Shown here piece after piece: positions 32,371 through 42,084 of a stretch of 64,000 nt of DNA. The DNA comes from Gari tellinella (Eukaryota; Mollusca; Bivalvia; Cardiida; Psammobiidae): NCBI GenBank assembly GCA_922989275.2, contig OV277866.1, forward strand, positions 36,783,246-36,847,245, given 5' to 3'. Below the pieces are notes generated by a model. That model saw only the letters and a program-made list of their open reading frames with translations. It had not been told where the DNA came from and did not search any database. Each line of letters opens with the position of its first letter. Position 1 is the stretch's first letter. The position numbers and the translations under genes were made by a program.

Positions 32371-32571
32371 TACATATATTTGTAAATGTAAAATGAACCG
32401 TTTCTAGTAAGTCAACACTTTGGCCTGATTGTGCGTGTCACTGATCACAGAAAAGCATATACATATTGTATTTAAAGCCTGCTATTCTGGTTACTAAAAT
32501 AAGGTTTGATTTAACTGTCTAGAAGGAGATTAAAGCTGTGTATTTCATTGTACTGTTTTTAGGACTATGGT

Positions 32572-32779
32572 TTAACCCATTACCCAATAACTACGCTTTT
32601 TACGCCTTCAATTTATTAATTCTCAAGAAAATGGTTCCAATTTATTCCGTCACATATATTTATTGTAAGAAATATTTTCTATATTCTAGCAAATGGTAGC
32701 TTAAAGCAGGCTGAACGTAAAACAGAATGCGCATTCTGCTTTTTTTTCAACCTGCTTTAAGTGGTCATCAGCTTTTTCC
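32572..32779. mobile_element. Family 2 MITE, right end missing, hairpin collapsed
   Basis: TTAACCCATTACCCAATAAC begins the element. The hairpin (about 32698-32761) retains arms AGCTTAAAGCAGGCTGAACG and CAACCTGCTTTAAG, but its centre is only GAATGCGCATTC. Sequence after GGTCATCAGC is not family 2. Confidence 0.72.
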
Positions 32780-33200
32780 AAGCATATATTATATACTATT
32801 ACGGATTTTCTGCTCTCGTGAATAATTGTCAAAATACGCAAATAAGGCTAAACAAGTTGTAGTTCAATATTTTGTCCTTTATGTCTAGTAAATCTATTAT
32901 ATATTTAAGATCTAAATACACTTATGAAGGAAATGGTATTTTACAATAGTAATGAGGGATATTAATCATTATATGTTATAGAAACAGTTGTTTTCAAACA
33001 ATTATCGAAGTCTTCCATTTTAGGAAGATGTAGGCAAAGAAGCAATAGTTAAGTTATAATTTTGCTTTAAAATTGACCAAAGTTCAGTTCGAACGGTTAT
33101 GAAGCAATAGATATTAATTTTGAACATTTAAGGTTTGAAAGTAAAGTCAATATTGTATTAAACGACCAATATTTTCAGTAGCATTGAGATCTCTGAATAC
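32780..33200. other. No gene seen
   Basis: AT-rich, unrecognised. Confidence 0.35.
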
Positions 33201-33210
33201 AAGTGACTGC

Positions 33211-33288
33211 TTAATGCTGGATAAATATCATGTAGAAAGCTCATGTGAGATCTTTCTGCATTATGCTTTGTCCTGCATTAAGCAACCA
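33211..33288. repeat. Core B-like hairpin, AAAGCTC variant
   Basis: TGCTTAATGC and GCATTAAGCA arms enclose GTAGAAAGCTCATGTGAGATCTTTCTGC. It resembles the AGCTCC variants at 3775 and 9576. Confidence 0.6.
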
Positions 33289-33589
33289 CTGGATTGTAAA
33301 ATTTCCAATGGGTTATGTTAATGATCGCTTAGTACAATATTGACTGTAGTGGGACGATTGTTTTAATGAGCAAATGATGTAAATATTTTCAGTTAAGGCA
33401 TTGTTCTTTCACAAAAAACCAGTGATATACCTATTTTACACGTTTACCACGTTAAAACAGGTGCATATTATATAACTTACATTTGATCACCATAATCCAA
33501 TGTTCATAAAAGAGGTGTCGTTTTAAATACACCCTTAACAACCATGTTGTACTAGTTCAATTACAATACAAGGGGGGATACGTTATTCG

Positions 33590-33800
33590 TTACTGTTTAA
33601 AGAGTGTAACAAATGACGTTTTATGTTTTTAAAATAGAAGAGTATATTATACATAACTTGTTCAGACAAGTACACAGTTTGGAAACAGATCATATACCAG
33701 GTCACCCGGCGTATGATCTGTCTCCAAACCGATGGCAGTGGACATAATTGTTTAAGCACTAACTCGATTTTGGGGAAACAATAACGTTTTATCCCGTGCC
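33590..33800. mobile_element. Decayed family 5-like MITE
   Basis: TACGTTATTCGTTACTGTTTAAA at the left, a hairpin at about 33671-33736 (GATCATATACCAGGTCACCCGGCGTATGATC in parts), and TTTTGGGGAAACAATAACG at the right. Confidence 0.55.
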
Positions 33801-34035
33801 TTTCAATTTGAATTTTAAAAACTCCGAATTAATCAGTAAAGCAAAACCTTGCAATGGATCGGTGTCTGAGGCAGATGACTGATTAACATAATATGAAAGT
33901 AAAGCAGAAAGATCCGATATAAGCTATCTGCTTTAAGTTAAGTTTTGCGTTCTTTCCTCGCGTCATTATGGCAAGACATCATTTTGAATAAAACATTTGT
34001 TAAAATAAATAACTTAACAACATAATAATTATGTA

Positions 34036-34264
34036 TACCTTCGCTGCACTGACACAAGTGCGCTGGAATTAACAACAGAATGGATCCTGATCAGATGCCA
34101 AGTAACTCGGCATCTGATCAGGATCCAAACTGTTTGACACTGAGAAATACAAACGTTATTCAATCAAATTGCCTACACTTTCAAATTAAAAAAATGCAAC
34201 AATAACAACACACCAAAACAGACCACAGTTAAAAGCAGACGATAATCTGAAAGAGAAGGGGGTT
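34036..34264. mobile_element. Family 1 MITE, compensated hairpin
   Basis: CCTTCGCTGCACTG at the left and CTGAAAGAGAAGGGGG at the right. The hairpin at 34074-34135 reads GATGCC on the left and GGCATC on the right, instead of the usual GACGCC/GGCGTC, so both arms changed together. Confidence 0.72.
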
Positions 34265-34497
34265 TATGAGTATTTGTGTTGAGCAGATGGGTGAGTTGCA
34301 TGCAGGGGATTTTTGTTATTCTTCACTGTTTTGTCCCGATACAATAATTGTACATTGTATGATTATATATTAAAATGATATATTAATAACAGATTCGTGG
34401 TTTTATTTTCATAGCCATATAATTTTAACTCTTTAACTGTCGTACATGAGAGATGTGGTGGCGTTATTTGTTCCCGATAGACGCTTTGGAGCAATTA

Positions 34498-34690
34498 CAG
34501 TCGAACTTCGATATCTCGAAATAGCTTAACTCGCACTATCCGATCGTTCGACACATGAACTGCATTATTGTATGCTCGGTTAGGTCGAACATACCCATAT
34601 TTCAATGTTAAAACGTGGCTAAGCCACGTTTTAACATTGAAATACGGGTATGTTCGACCTAACCGAGTTCGAGGTATCGACATTCAACTG
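34498..34690. mobile_element. Family 6 MITE, TA flanked, inside a core A element
   Basis: CAGTCGAACTTCGATATCTC to GTATCGACATTCAACTG, 193 bp, with TA on both sides. The internal palindrome at 34575-34667 is 93 nt with very few mismatches. Flanks AGACGCTTTGGAGCAAT and TCCATTGCCAACAGTC belong to a core A-bearing element, so this is a nested insertion. Confidence 0.87.
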
Positions 34691-34700
34691 TATATCCATT

Positions 34701-34766
34701 GCCAACAGTCTTGAGTCAGATCAGACACCGAGTAACTCGATGTCTGATCAGGCTCTAAACTGTTTG
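34701..34766. repeat. Core A hairpin adjacent to the family 6 insertion
   Basis: GCCAACAGTCTTGAG and CTCTAAACTGTTTGC arms. The centre GACACCGAGTAACTCGATGTC-type stem (21 nt, 34724-34744) shows a paired G:C to A:T change, plus one mismatch. Confidence 0.7.
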
Positions 34767-35203
34767 CAACTCACATGCCAATAAATCGACATCTTGTGTT
34801 GTCAAAACATGACATTTTGTACATTGCATTGTATAGTGTATGTGCTTAATTTCGTTAACACGGGGCAGAATTGCATTTCACTCACTGCCGCCATCTAATG
34901 TCATCGACTATTTATAATAACGGTATGACTTGTAGTTTTTTTCCCTCAAAATTAGAATTCTGCAGTAAAATTGAGATACACTGAGAATGCTAGGAGGTAT
35001 TTGCTTAACTTTAATATTGCTTGTTACTTCTTAAAACGTCATCTCGTTAAAGTCGAACTTATCTAAACATCAGTTAAAATCTGGCTTAGCGATTTCGAAA
35101 TATCGGAATCCGTTTCAGAAACAAAGCTTGTCTTAAGCGCGTTCAGTATATCGGTAAGTGATTTGCATGTTCGTTGTTATTTAAACGATAGATGCGAAGG
35201 GTA
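34767..35203. other. No gene seen
   Basis: AT-rich. A fragment at about 35050-35160 (GTCGAACTTATC, GATTTCGAAATATCGG) looks like very decayed family 6. Confidence 0.35.
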
Positions 35204-35208
35204 CAGAG

Positions 35209-35830
35209 GTCCCTCTCTACAACAACATCCAACGAGTGACGAAGATGTCTCTGTTGTTCGGAGGGAGTTATTATGGGGAGGGAAATTTGCTCAAATTTAC
35301 AAACAGCTTTAATCTGGATCAGACGCCGCTTGATGCGGCGTCTGATCGAGATTCAAGCTGTTTGTCGCTCGTCATTATATTTTCCCTCCGTCAATCTGTC
35401 CAAAATGTGACCTTGAGTAAAACAGCAGACGGCAATTTTAAACAGGCGATATTGCAGCCTCGAAAATATGGAAATAATGTTCGTGTTTTGGAACAGTGAC
35501 AAACGTTGTTGTAAGAGGGATTCGTTGTTCAGAAGATCGTTGTGAGGAGAGACAGGACTGCCATAAGTTGACATGAAAAATCCTAAGATTTCCAAGTTTG
35601 CATTTTTCAAGTGCGATTTTACGAAACGTACCTTTACCCCATAGCCTTTTTCTTGTTTTGTTGACATGCGACCACTTAAAGCAGGCTGTAAGTAAAGCAG
35701 AATGCGCCTTAGAGCGCATTCTGCTTTACTTTCAACCTGCTTTAAGCTACCATGTACTGGGAAAAAATCCGGAGATTTAGGAAAAATCCGGAGAAATGGC
35801 AGCCCTGGAGAGAATACTGTTGTTTCAAGC
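35209..35830. mobile_element. Family 9 MITE interrupted by family 8
   Basis: It begins GTCCCTCTCTACAACAACAT. Core A hairpin at 35300-35364 has a GCCGCTTGATGCGGC centre. After the family 8 insertion it resumes with ATACTGTTGTTTC. The internal ACGGCAATTTTAAACAGGCG and GATATTGCAGCC blocks match the 19287 copy. The right limit is approximate. Confidence 0.65.
35553..35807. mobile_element. Family 8 MITE nested in family 9
   Basis: CAGGACTGCCATAAGTTG to AAATGGCAGCCCTG, 255 bp, flanked by GAGAGA on both sides. The core B hairpin at 35675-35746 carries GCGCCTTAGAGCGC. The uninserted family 9 sequence at about 19512 reads AGGAGAGAGTTGTTG, which supports GAGAGA as the target duplication. Confidence 0.88.
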
Positions 35831-35949
35831 CATCACAAGACACGTCCTGCTCTTCGTCGAAAACGACGGAGCAACATCAACTGTACCTTCAAAAAGTCCT
35901 ATACGAACAGTAAAGACCAAGTTTAGTGTGCTCCTAAAGGAACCTTCCG

Positions 35950-36205
35950 CAGGGCTGCCATTTCTCCGGAATTTTCCTAAGTATTCGGATTTTTTTCCTA
36001 GCAAATCGTAGCTTAAAACAGGCTGAAAGTAAAGCAGAATGCGCCTTAAGGCGCATTCTGCTTTACTTTCAACCTGTTTTAAGCAGTCATGTGTCCTCAA
36101 AACAAGAAACAGACGATGGGGTAAAGATACGATTAGTAAAATTGCGTCTGAAAAATTGAAAAATTGAAATCTTAGGAATTTTAAGATCAAATTATGGCAG
36201 CCCTG
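35950..36205. mobile_element. Family 8 MITE, inverted relative to its neighbour
   Basis: CAGGGCTGCCATTTCTCCGG to AAATTATGGCAGCCCTG, 256 bp. The hairpin at 36012-36083 is a 72-nt near-perfect palindrome with a GCGCCTTAAGGCGC centre. No matching target duplication (flanks CTTCCG and CCTCTA). It lies tail-to-tail 142 bp from the previous copy. Confidence 0.87.
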
Positions 36206-36262
36206 CCTCTATTCTTAGTCAACACTGTTGGTCAGATTGTAATATACACGTAGTGTTAAATC

Positions 36263-36307
36263 AATGGACTATACTTCAACGGACTATACTTCAATGGACT
36301 ATACTTC
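36263..36307. repeat. Three-copy 15-bp tandem repeat
   Basis: AATGGACTATACTTC repeats three times, the middle unit reading AACGGACTATACTTC. Confidence 0.88.
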
Positions 36308-36311
36308 ATTG

Positions 36312-37310
36312 GAAATCGGAATTGTCCTATTAAGGTTTCAGGGCAAGTTTGTTAATCGAATTCGATTTATCTGTAAGTGATTTGTATCTTTGGCTGTTGA
36401 AGAAAAGAATTAAGGTTTGCACAACGTTGGTTATTTGTCCGGTCAAGCTACTGACTGTGCTTAATTGAATGTTCAAACCACTTTGCCAGACTTTGTAGAG
36501 TAAATTAAATTTGAAACATGTCAATTGACTGCCAAAACTGGCCGATATATACACGATTAAAGCACTAGGCCTATAATTAGACGCCACGCCCCTGCTTTGT
36601 CGACTCAAGTGCGTCTTTTGGTCATACGGCAATAAACGACAACCAATTATATACTGCAGCGCTATAGTCCGCGCTGTGGGCGTGTCTGGAAAGGTTGATA
36701 GAATCCCACAAACGGCTTTAAACCAGTAATTTGATCGAATTAGGCACCATTAGTTAGGGACCAGTGCATCTGGTGTCAAAGTTCAAGCTCTTGTCGGTGA
36801 ATAGTAACTACAATATGCTGTGCGTCCTGGGACTGCTTTGTTATTACACCAAGGGAGATAACTATGGAAATTGGCACTCATTTGTAAGCATGATTTATCC
36901 TTCTTGCTAAAACCGTTAAATGCGTAACATTCATTAAAGACTTTTCCTCAGTCCTTTCATGGACTACCCCCCACCCCCCATTGTCTGGATAGGTGTGAAT
37001 TTTAACTGTCAAAGCATGCATCACATGCCAATTTACCTGGTGAGGCCCAGCTTATAATCATGCTCTTGTGATTTTCAATGGTTATTTCTAACCAAACTAT
37101 CAAATATAAAGATAGAGTCTCACACGAGAAGCTTCAATGGTTCTTTGCTAGCGACATGTCCATAAGATCCATCATTTTTGCAAGGAAATTGTTTGGCAAG
37201 GCGTTATGATCGAACGGTCTTCAGGAGATGTCTTTAAATGTTAACAGTATACACCGAGAAACGGATTTCTACACACGTAACACATGTACATGTACTGGTA
37301 TATGAACCGT
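36312..37310. other. Repeat-poor segment, no gene seen
   Basis: No MITE recognised. The patch at about 36570-36860 is less AT-rich. No splice-flanked coding pattern could be supported. Confidence 0.35.
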
Positions 37311-37480
37311 GACATGGTAAACAGTGTAGATCAAGCCAAAACAGTCGCGACTGGCCTTGATATGCACTGTTTGACAACCACATTCATCTCGAGCATTTCA
37401 TGTAACGGTGCTCGGTCTGTACAATGTTGCAATGTAATTATGTAAGGATTTGTCATGACACGGCTCAAATACATCCATGT
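37311..37480. mobile_element. Family 11 hairpin element, diverged
   Basis: The hairpin at 37318-37374 (GTAAACAGTGTAGATCAAGCC, centre CAGTCGCGACTG, GGCCTTGATATGCACTG) lacks the GCCGCCGCG block of the other copies. Flanks CATTTCATGTAACGGTGC and GTCATGACACGGCTC match the 41500 copy. Confidence 0.6.
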
Positions 37481-37508
37481 GCATGACAGTGGCATAACCC
37501 TCTAACCA

Positions 37509-37751
37509 GGGGCCCGTTTCATAAAACTTCGTACGGCAAATGTTGTCGTAAGTCAGATTATAAAAGTCTCAATTATTATGTATTTCTCCATGTAATCCTG
37601 TATTGTGACATCTCTTTGGAATCGTCATGAAAAGACGACTGCAAAGAGGTGTCTCAAGACAAGATTAGATAGAGAAATCAGAAAATAAATGTATTTAAAA
37701 GTTTTGAATTACGACCGTTTTTGTCGTACGAAGTTTAATGAAACGGGTCCC
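37509..37751. mobile_element. Family 12 MITE
   Basis: GGGGCCCGTTTCATAAAAC, then TTCGTACGGCAAA, at the left is mirrored by TTTGTCGTACGAAG and TGAAACGGGTCCC at the right. A second palindrome at 37606-37655 pairs GACATCTCTTTGG with CAAAGAGGTGTC. Similar GGGCCCGTTT-ended elements are widespread in invertebrates, to my knowledge. Confidence 0.82.
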
Positions 37752-38050
37752 AGACCCTTTCGATCGGTTACTGCATAGCCCAAAACGAAGTCGCGTAACG
37801 AGAATTCCAGACAAAAATTAGAATACTGACCAGTCAGAAAGGGCCCTACAGAAGGAGTCAGGAGGCGAAAGGTACAAGAGAAAACGGCAAAGTGTAGCAT
37901 ATAGTATTACTGAGCGAAAAGAAAATGAATACAGTTGAATGAAAAAAGAGGTAAAGGAGATATTACCAACATGGTCAAGATGCAAACACAATTTGGCTGA
38001 AAAAGGATAAAAACTGTTCCTGTTACAGAGTGGACAGGGCTAATAATTGA
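37752..38050. other. No gene seen
   Basis: Unrecognised single-copy-looking sequence between a MITE and the tandem repeat. Confidence 0.35.
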
Positions 38051-38052
38051 TT

Positions 38053-38750
38053 GAAGGACCATAACTCCAACATGCATTCGGAGAGTTTGATATTTATTCA
38101 ACTGGACCCAGATTTCACACAAATAAATATTTCTACAAATTTGGTGAAAATCCAATTAAACTCGAGTTAGAGAGCAGACACGGCTGAAACAGGCATTTTT
38201 ATAACTCAAGGGCAATAACGCCAACATGCCTTGTGCGATTTTGAAAGTTATCGAAATTGACCGAGATTATATACAAATAAACATTTTCAGTAAGTTTGGT
38301 AATGATCCTATACAAAGTGTTTGTGTTAGAGAGCAGACAAGGCTGAAACAGTCGTTTTTCAAATAATTCAGGGGTAATAATTCCAACATACCTCATGTGA
38401 TTTTGGGATTTATCGAACTTGAACTAGACTTTATACCAATAAACATTTTCATAAAGTTTGGTGATGATCCGATAAACAAATGTTTGTGTGAGAGAGCGGA
38501 CGAGGCTGAAACAGCCATTTGTTATATAATGCAAGGGCAATAACTCCAACACGCCTTAGGCGATTTGGGTACTTATCGAACTTGGCCTAGAGTTTATACA
38601 AATACACATTTTCTACCAGTTTGGTGAAGATTGGATAAAATTACTCGAGTATGAGAGCGGACAAAAATGTGTGACAGACTGACGGACTGACGAAATGACG
38701 GACTGACGGACAGGGTGATTACTATAGGGCACCCGCCTCTCGGTTGGGCC
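38053..38750. repeat. Four-unit tandem repeat, period about 154-164 bp
   Basis: Units start at 38061, 38215, 38376 and 38540 with ATAACTCCAACATGC-like sequence. Each continues with GTTTATACAAATAAACATTTTC, GTTTGGTGAAGATCCGATAAA and TGAGAGAGCGGACAAGGCTG. The block ends in a short GACGGACTGACG array and ATAGGGCACCCGCCTC. Units differ by roughly a fifth, so it is old. Similar blocks are, to my recollection, dispersed in bivalve genomes. Confidence 0.85.
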
Positions 38751-38984
38751 CTATTCGGTACAAACAAATTATGTCAACAGTTTTTTTCCTTCAATTTATA
38801 CCTCCACTAACCATAGTGTTGTTCGAGAAAGAATCTAACGAGAAGTCACAAATGAGAGACATAATGAGTAAAGTGTTAGAAATGCTTCCATCATTTACAT
38901 CTATATTGTGCCATTCTTAAATAGATTTTATAGGGGTGTGCTGTTCTAGTTTTGTACCTTTCAATCAATTCAGTATATCGGCAT

Positions 38985-39240
38985 TGCAAATAGTTTGGAG
39001 TCATATCAGACTCAATATCATTCCTAACTATCTGTCACTCAGTATATCTACAATGAATACAATGACCCACCATTCCTCTACAAACAGATGACACACTCTA
39101 GACTGTTTCTAGATTTGAAGACGGGTGATCACTTAAAGCAGGTTGAATGTAAAACAGAATTCGTCTTAAGGCGCATTCTCCTTTACTTGCAGACTGTTTT
39201 AAGCTATCACTTACTTAGCAATAGGATATATAAACTGTTT
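38985..39240. mobile_element. Decayed core A fragment and family 2 remnant
   Basis: About 38985-39036 is a core A relic (GCAAATAGTTTGGAGTC...CTAACTATCTGTC). About 39100-39215 is family 2, with a hairpin at 39132-39203 (GAATTCGTCTTAAGGCGCATTC), no longer perfectly paired. Termini missing. Confidence 0.6.
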
Positions 39241-39277
39241 TGTATAAGACATAGATAATACAGTAAATCATGTAACT

Positions 39278-39504
39278 TTAACCAATTTGTGCCCACGATC
39301 CCATCTATGGGACATAGGCAAACAATGTAGAATCTGATCAGATGCCGCATTATGCGGCGTCTGATCATAGTCTACATTGTTTGCTGATAGGAATTTCAAT
39401 ATAAAACAAAATGAAAATGAAATTTTTGACCAGGCATACCTTTGATAAAATGGACTTATCCAATATATAATAATGGAAGAATCCAATGGGCGTAAATGGG
39501 TTAA
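39278..39504. mobile_element. Family 4 MITE, full length, long hairpin
   Basis: TTAACCAATTTGTGCCCACG to GGGCGTAAATGGGTTAA, 227 bp. The hairpin at 39318-39384 is the long 67-nt form with a GATGCCGCATTATGCGGCGTC-type centre (21 nt). Other family 4 copies have only CTCTGATCAGAG. Confidence 0.87.
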
Positions 39505-39969
39505 AATGCGTATCTATGAAGTAATTGGTTAACAGTTTCACGACAAATTCAAATCGAACTCCTTTATTACTATTAGTTCATGATTTTACATGAAAACTTT
39601 AGGACCGTCAGGTATGGCCTACACGTATGTTAGTTTCGTAAGCAATGTTAGTTTTGTAAGTTTAGTATTCGATGTGATAAGTACCATTCAAGAAACAAAA
39701 CTTATAACTGCAGACCTATGTTCGCTGTTATAAAGAACAATTCTTTTCAAGTTCAAACCCCTCGACCAAAGCAGTACTCAACTAAATAATATTAATCACT
39801 TAAAATGTATTTGCTTTTCCAAGACATGGGGAACTTTTTAAAAAAAGAAAAGAAAAGAGAAGATAAATTGGTCATTTATCTGAAGGTAGCTCTTGATATA
39901 AAACAGAGGTTATGCAAATAGTACCTGTATAAGTTATGTATATATATATTAAGCCTATTTTACTGTGTA
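39505..39969. other. No gene seen
   Basis: AT-rich. A purine tract (AAAAAAAGAAAAGAAAAGAG) lies at about 39840-39860. Confidence 0.35.
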
Positions 39970-40304
39970 CAGTACTGAACCTTATTTAATTAACAATTTT
40001 TGCGATTCGCTTGCAATTCGATGGCAATTCGCTTGCAATTCGATGGCATTTCGCTTGCGATTCAAAATAGTAACTTTACCCTCGCGTAAGTTTTCATGAA
40101 TGGTGTATCTCACACATGTTCGCAAATATGCCTTCGTTAATATTTTCGATTCCATTTTTGTCACAACCGCTTCGGAAAATTCGCGTAAAGATATTCAAGC
40201 GTAGAATTTGTTTTTTTGAAGCGCCCGATTCGATGGCAATTCGATGGCGATTCGATGGCAATTCGCTTGCGATTATAAATTTAATTTGATAAGGTTCAGT
40301 ACTG
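39970..40304. mobile_element. TA-flanked MITE with internal TTCGCTTGC/TTCGATGGC arrays
   Basis: Inverted ends CAGTACTGAACCTTAT and ATAAGGTTCAGTACTG with TA outside each, 335 bp, Tc1/mariner style. Just inside each end lies a short array of two alternating units, CGCTTGCAATT and CGATGGCAATT (about 40003-40066 and 40228-40274). The middle 150 bp is unrecognised. Only one copy in the window. Confidence 0.83.
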
Positions 40305-40540
40305 TATATAAGTGACTAAATTTAGTAATAATACTTATCCATTAACAAACGGAGACGGATGTGCGACAAAAAAGGGTATACTTTTCAAAACCAATTTGAG
40401 TTTGGAACAATTTCTAAATGAATCGGCGTGAAATAATCAAGGTCTGCATAACTCACTGTATGACATGTTTGTATCAACTATGAGAGAAAGAGTAGAACTT
40501 TGGATATATTAGCATTATAGTACCCGTCTTCGCTTTATAT

Positions 40541-40736
40541 TTAACCAATTGGTGCTCAAGATCCCATATATGGGGCATAGGCAAACAGTGTAGCCTCTGA
40601 TCAGAGTCTACACTGTTTGCTGAAAGGACTTTCAATATAAAACAAAAGGAAAGTTTTGACCAAGCACCCCTTTGATTAAAAATGGTCTAATCCAATATAT
40701 AAACATGGAAGAATCCACTGGATACAAATGGGTTAA
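40541..40736. mobile_element. Family 4 MITE, full length, short hairpin
   Basis: TTAACCAATTGGTGCTCAAG to GATACAAATGGGTTAA, 196 bp. The 40-nt palindrome spans 40581-40620. CCCATATATGGGGC marks an intact TA-bearing junction. Confidence 0.86.
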
Positions 40737-40830
40737 TATGATGTAGTAAACGATGCATACCCTGATAAGACAACGCGTAACGCGACATCTCATCAGGGTC
40801 AACGCTGTTTGCGAATGTCTACTTAAGTAC
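40737..40830. mobile_element. Family 10 fragment with hairpin
   Basis: The hairpin at 40746-40811 is CATACCCTGATAAGAC, AACGCGTAACGCGAC, TCTCATCAGGGTCAACG. The following GCGAATGTCTACTTAAG matches family 10. It abuts a family 4 element. Confidence 0.65.
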
Positions 40831-41495
40831 AAAATTAATAGGCTAACATTGGATAAGACTATTTAAAAAAACATGAATTCCTTTTCGCAAAGGGCAATGC
40901 CTTATACAGAATTTATTAATAAAAGTTATTTAGTTTTATGTTAAAATTGGTATGGCGCAATGTCATTGCAAATCTGATAAAGACACGTATGCATGATGAG
41001 AACATATACAATTGTCGAAATTGTTTAACCACAAAAGTTTTATATTACCGTTATTAGATGGGATTATAGCTTTCAAATCAACTGAAAGGAACTGCTACGT
41101 GTTCAAGTCCAGTTTGTCAATTTCCGAGTTTTGTCGTAAAAGAATAATCGGGTCTTGTCTTTGCAAACCAATTAAAATTGAGGTAATTTTTTTATTTTCT
41201 AGTGGCAATGTATTTTGCACCTGTTTTTTTTTTTTAAAGTTTCTGTAATAGTAGTCGAGGGTGTTTTGTTTGTTAGCAATCAACCATAGTTTTGAGTTTG
41301 TGATAGTACAGTGCTGTACCTCAAGCTTATAATTATGTTTCAAAAGTATTTAAAGATTCGTTGTAGAAGTACAGTGTCGTTAGAATGTTTAGGTCTCTAG
41401 GTATTTTACATCAGTATAATACTATACGACATACTGAGATTTTACCTACGCCGTGATGTACCTTTTATCCTCACTGTATGGCCTATATGCATTAA
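40831..41495. other. No gene seen
   Basis: AT-rich. A T13 run lies near 41223. Two overlapping frames on opposite strands at 41012-41343 are not recognisable. Confidence 0.35.
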
Positions 41496-41499
41496 TTGA

Positions 41500-41690
41500 G
41501 CCGTGCCATGAGAAAACCTGACTTATTGCATTCCAAACATTGTAGATCAAGACTAATCGCCGCGTCCTTTAACGCGGCGGCTAGCCTTGATATACACTAT
41601 TTGACACACACATGTATCTAATGCATTTTATGTATCTGTATTATATATGGTATTTGGCAGTGTAGTCTAGGGATGACAAGGGTTATTGGT
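41500..41690. mobile_element. Family 11 hairpin element
   Basis: GAGCCGTGCCATGAGAAAACC at the left and GTATTTGGCAGTGTAGTCTAG at the right are inverted matches to blocks at 18010-18060 and 17870-17900. The hairpin at 41534-41603 has CGCCGCGTCCTTTAACGCGGCG at its centre. Confidence 0.7.
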
Positions 41691-42084
41691 TTGTTCAATG
41701 TTGCAAGGCAATGAGGCTGGTTTTGTAATGGCACAACTGGTATATATATTTGGCTCGCTGTCAATCGAGTACACTGGTCATTTATATTTCAAAATGATTT
41801 CAGAATTGAAGAATGATATTTTGTTGTATGAAAACCCGTGTTAGCTTGGTTGATAAATGCACACTTTGTGCAGGGTTTTAGTTTTGAGAATGTATGATCA
41901 TGTTATTACTGGATAATTTGATGTCAAAGATGGACGTCGTAGTGAGAAGCCAACGTTGGAATAACTACAGAAACATTTCTGATGTGATAGAGTGCATTGT
42001 AAAATGTGCTAGATATAGGATTTATTTCGTTGTGTTTGTTTTTCAACGACAATTATTCATAGAACTTAGATTTATTCACGCAAT
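41691..42084. other. No gene recognised
   Basis: It directly precedes the LINE relic. A reading frame at 41894-42088 shows no LINE motif, so the relic appears 5'-truncated at about 42085 or slightly earlier. Confidence 0.35.

Noticed and set aside
35353..36190. Several overlapping ORFs across 35353-36190 on both strands
   Set aside because: All lie within the two family 8 MITEs and family 9. Their translations repeat wherever family 8 occurs (7313, 43672, 52172).
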